Of a stretch of 64,000 nucleotides of DNA, positions 60,663 to 64,000 are shown piece after piece. A model generated the notes under the pieces. The model saw only the letters and a program-made list of their open reading frames with translations, did not search any database and had not been told where the DNA came from. Position numbers and translations under genes: made by a program. Within the stretch, counting starts at the first letter, position 1, and the number at the start of each line of letters is the position of its first letter. This DNA comes from Rhyzopertha dominica (Eukaryota; Arthropoda; Insecta; Coleoptera; Bostrichidae). Location: NCBI GenBank assembly GCA_025024175.1, contig QCXZ01000137.1, positions 82,212,680 through 82,276,679 on the forward strand, in the 5' to 3' direction.

Positions 60663-63600
60663 TTAAAATGGTGCAACCCAGCCACCAAAGTGTTTTTCAA
60701 GTTCTTCAGCAACTTTGAAACAAAGATAGTCGTTATTTTCTCCAGTAACAACCTAAGAAAAAACCGTAATTAATTACAAAAAATCTGTTAAAACAAAAGG
60801 CTTACGCTAACACCGATGGGTAAACCATCCTTGTTCAATCCTAAGGGTATGTGTGTCACAGGCAACCCCATTATGTTGAAAATCATGTTGTACCACATAG
60901 CGTCTACCTTCAGCAAAGGCTTTCCGTGTTGAAGGGCAGCAAATGGGACGGTTGGATACAAGAATATGCCATTTTCCAAGAGTGCTAACTATAATTAAGT
61001 ATATATGCCAACGAATCACAATTTTTTTCTAATTACCTTAAGTCTTCTTTCCTCATATTCAAGGGCTTCCTTGTAAGCAGCGTTTAGTTTCTTAGGTATA
61101 AACATTTGTTTATTGAGCATTGTAGAGCAAATGGCTTGTTGGAGAGTGTATTTTGGGGCACTCAGGCATTTCTTAGTACACTCCATTAATACACACTGGC
61201 TAATCTGAAATATTAAGAGCAAAATATTGCAAATTAACTTGTTTTCAAAGGTGTAGTCTAGTCCATGAATGAGCATTGGTAATAGAATTGTAAATTTTTG
61301 CTTATATAGATTTGGAAGCCCATAAACTGATTTTTTGTAATCTTCCAGCTCTTCACCTTGCCTGCATACCATTCCCTGCTATTTTAGACATTAGAGTATA
61401 TATACTTCTTTAAATTTCTTCCCTGGTTTATAAAAAAATTTATTCAGATTTTTATGCTGCACGTCGTAAAGATATTTTTGAAGGCAGTACACTTACAGTT
61501 ACTCCCATTTGCTTCATCTTCTTATTTGCTTACCTCATATTCGTTCTACTATGCCTTCAGCAGGTATTTCAAGAGCCCCTTTTCACAGTAGAAATACGCG
61601 TTCTTCAATTTTTTGTTCCTTCCCACATCTCAGAATATAATTTGTACTAATCAATTATTTCTTTTTTTGTTTTACGTTCTGCACTCTATTGCATACTTTT
61701 TTCCTTAGTCCTAGCCATAATTTCTCTACATTATAGATATTAATTTCCTACTAATTCTACTTATTTATAAATCAATGTTTTCGTCACGAAATCTAACAGA
61801 AATTTCTTGTAAAGAGTTAAGCAATACACATTATCCTAGGTACTACTACTAAACAAAATATTTGGTAACTGGCAACCTACCTGCGGATCAAAAAGATCTT
61901 TTAGGTCAGACATTTGCGATAACCAAGTGGTCCCCATTTCAATACTCTGTCCAANTGCGGGGAACTTGTATTTGAACATGTTCGCGTTGCAATTGTCTCG
62001 CAAATGATCGACACACTTTCGGATGCATTGCTTAATCTCCCCGTCAACCTCGTGCATTACAGACGGAGGCTCAAATGAATCCATGTGGTATACCTTAACC
62101 TTCTTCCACGGTATCTAAAAATATAAACTTTCAAAACAACGCATCCTTAATTCTGCAAACGTCAGTTACATCTTGATCAGGTTTCACGTGCAGCTTCTCC
62201 TTGTTACTGCCGATGATGACATCAAACATCAGTTTCAAGTCTTCACTGTATCGGGCGTACACGTCGGTGGTGAATGCTCGATTAAATTTGGGGTCTTCGG
62301 TATAAGGAAAATGTCCCTTTAAGGAAGACAATCCTAAAAAATTTGATGGTTTGGTTCTCGTTTAGTATAGCGAAGCATGGATGAGGTACCAGAGGATGGT
62401 TTGTGGCTGAATATACCATTAAAAGCTGCTGGTATACCACTAGGACCGAGAAAGTCTGAACCAAGGCCTAAGATGGACCCTGCCGCTGCTATCAGTGCAC
62501 CCTGAAAATTAAATCATGCTGAGACGAGAAAATGTAAAGCTCATGGCGAAAGTAATCAAATTTCAGTAAACTGCTACAATTCGCTATCAAAAAATTTAAT
62601 AATAATTTAATATCGTTATGACAGTAGTAGACCCGTGCTGAATACTCGAAATTCACCTTTAGTTCTATCGAAAGTAATCGGTCATCTTAGAAATTAATTT
62701 TATGTAAGCTGCCAGTCTAGAAAAGGAATTTTAGCTTTTATACCTCACCACCCGATGGTCCTCCAGCGGTGCAATTAGTATTATATGGATTATTGGTAGT
62801 TCCTGTAACATAATTGGTTGTTTCCCACAGTAGACCAAGTTCTGGAGTGTTCGTCACGGCTATTGGTATAGCTCCGCTAGCTTTCAGTTTTGCTACCGGT
62901 TCACCATCCTCTTTGCATTTGAGACCCTTTCTGGACAGAGAACCTATGGAGAAACTGCACCCTGAAAAGTATACACGTATAATAACAAAATATTTAGCTA
63001 TACTCTGAATTTATCATTTTGATTTCAGAACAGTGTTGTGGTTCCAAAACTTTACACAATTTAGCGGCACAGTTCGTTGTATATTATTAACAATTAATAA
63101 CTTCAACAGCAAATGAAAAATTAATGACAAAATCGTACAGGTTTAGCTAAACTACTGTTATAACGAGGTTACATACAATATACTGGCTGATATAGACAAT
63201 ATATGCAAAGTAAATAAATTAATTCGTTCGTTAAGACTTATTATCTTATCTAAAGTACCATTTTATTAAACGTTTTTAAATTTAAAAAGATGTCAAAGTA
63301 TTAATTAAAATGCGAAGAAAGTGTTTACGAAGGAAACTGCATAAACAAGTTGATTTTTGTATGTTAACCATTGTGATATGTACAAAAGAACGCATCAAAA
63401 TCCTGCATATTAATTACATTTATTCAATTACATTAAGGACTTTGAAGAAAGTTGTAAAATTGTTGAGCGACATGTCTGAAATTGACTGTACAACTTTTAT
63501 TTGGCAGCTGTATGTATAATTTATTTTTATTGCGTGTATCAAGAAAATCCAATAAGAGTCCGAGGCAAATTCAGACTGTAAAACTTCAGATTCGATGGAA

Positions 63601-63788
63601 TAGAAATAAAAGAAATTATATATTTCAAACTTTCCAATAATTTCCGTATAATAAATGATGCTTATTAATATTCAGAAAACATACCAAATTCCTACATTTG
63701 CAAAACAGAACCTGTAACGATCCTCACCTGCAGGAAGCACGTAACACTGGAATCTCACCAGTGTCAGCGGCTTAGATGAACCACATTT
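60663..63788 (-). CDS. FAAH2: FAAH2-like amidase-signature protein, 5' end outside window
   Basis: Family members hydrolyse fatty-acid amides at membranes with a Lys-Ser-Ser triad. Minus-strand exons: 63788-63728, 62961-62744, 62501-62390, 62333-62170, 62114-61881, 61375-61037, 60988-60806 and 60752-60663, all in phase; 466 residues here. Family blocks: GCSFSIGSLSRKGL, ALIAAAGSILGLGSD, NGIFSHKPSSG, YSEDLKLMFDVI, WKKVKVYHMD, ENGIFLYPT, MGLPVTHIPLGLNKDGLPIG and C-terminal LEKHFGGWVAPF. Odd: the cis-Ser position of GGSSGGE is Pro (62756-62758), the nucleophilic-Ser position of GGS-I-R is Pro (62442-62444) with Ser one place later, and the stretch that normally contains VKES has no Lys. Frames and splice sites are otherwise intact. 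The first exon listed (61 nt) and the 339-nt exon, whose N-terminal half aligns poorly, are the least certain. An N lies at 61955. Confidence 0.82.
62962..63727 (-). other. Intron of the FAAH2-like gene
   Basis: AT-rich, with no convincing further exon. A 69-codon plus-strand frame at 63310-63519 is treated as chance. Confidence 0.55.
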
Positions 63789-64000
63789 CTACACCCAGAG
63801 ATTTAACAGTCATGTACTTGTGGCGGCGATATTAATATAGACATTATTATATATTGCAGGATAGTCTTTTACAGATAGTAATTGTTTACTTTCAGAAAAG
63901 CTAAAAATTCAATATGTGAAGCATTTTCTCTGACCATCATTAGGCTTTGGAATTTCCATATAACAAAAAAAATTGGCAATTTATAGTCTTGAGGTGTATC

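Noticed and set aside
61171..61205. A 35-nt intron inside the 339-nt FAAH2-like exon (gttaat...tttcag)
   Set aside because: Shorter than plausible for splicing and with a poor donor; read through instead, though the adjoining segment aligns weakly with the family.

Overview
The window is AT-rich nuclear DNA from an insect, carrying intron-containing genes on both strands. Short GT-AG introns (some 45-51 nt) sit beside introns of 18-20 kb filled with transposon relics. The gene content is conserved animal housekeeping and signalling, and a DD41D-type mariner plus several decayed non-LTR retrotransposons suggest an arthropod. A beetle-like genome is a guess only. About twenty isolated N calls, several inside exons, show this is draft sequence.

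Layout, left to right. (1) 125-577, +, NDUFA4/MLRQ, a small respiratory-chain subunit, complete in 3 exons. (2) 1375-3053, +, PPCS (phosphopantothenoylcysteine synthetase, coenzyme A pathway), 5 exons, with an upstream in-frame ATG that would add an acid-free basic N-terminus. (3) 4279-6762, +, a TOGARAM/crescerin-like protein with a C-terminal TOG domain; its start codon is the last triplet of a 5' exon, followed by a 45-nt intron. (4) 7150-7850, non-LTR debris. (5) 8282-32254, +, the Fps/Fes non-receptor tyrosine kinase (F-BAR, SH2, kinase), 13 coding exons and 797 aa; its 18.4-kb first intron holds RT relics, a 2-kb 5'-truncated non-LTR element (minus strand) and a 2.1-kb mariner with TIRs of about 240 bp. 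(6) 32753-34032, -, eIF2B alpha, tail-to-tail with Fps. (7) 34033-34301, a compact divergent promoter with two CACGTG boxes. (8) 34302-54960, about 20 kb without a supported coding gene, holding more non-LTR relics and two CpG-rich blocks; most easily read as the 5' intron/regulatory region of the next gene. (9) 55071-57820, +, a ZFAND5/6-type A20/AN1 zinc-finger protein. (10) 60663-63788, -, an FAAH2-like amidase, 5' end outside the window, in which the positions of all three catalytic residues of the amidase-signature fold appear substituted.

The genes do not form a pathway. They are independent transcription units: energy metabolism, CoA synthesis, microtubule/cilium biology, tyrosine-kinase signalling, translation initiation, ubiquitin-linked stress response and lipid-amide metabolism. 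The observations most worth following are the apparently dead FAAH2-like amidase, the copy of the mariner's own TIR inside its transposase reading frame, the in-frame 51-nt intron of eIF2B alpha, the dual-start PPCS and the ATG-only coding exon of the TOG protein. Exon limits were read by eye from splice motifs, phase and remembered family sequences; no alignment was run.
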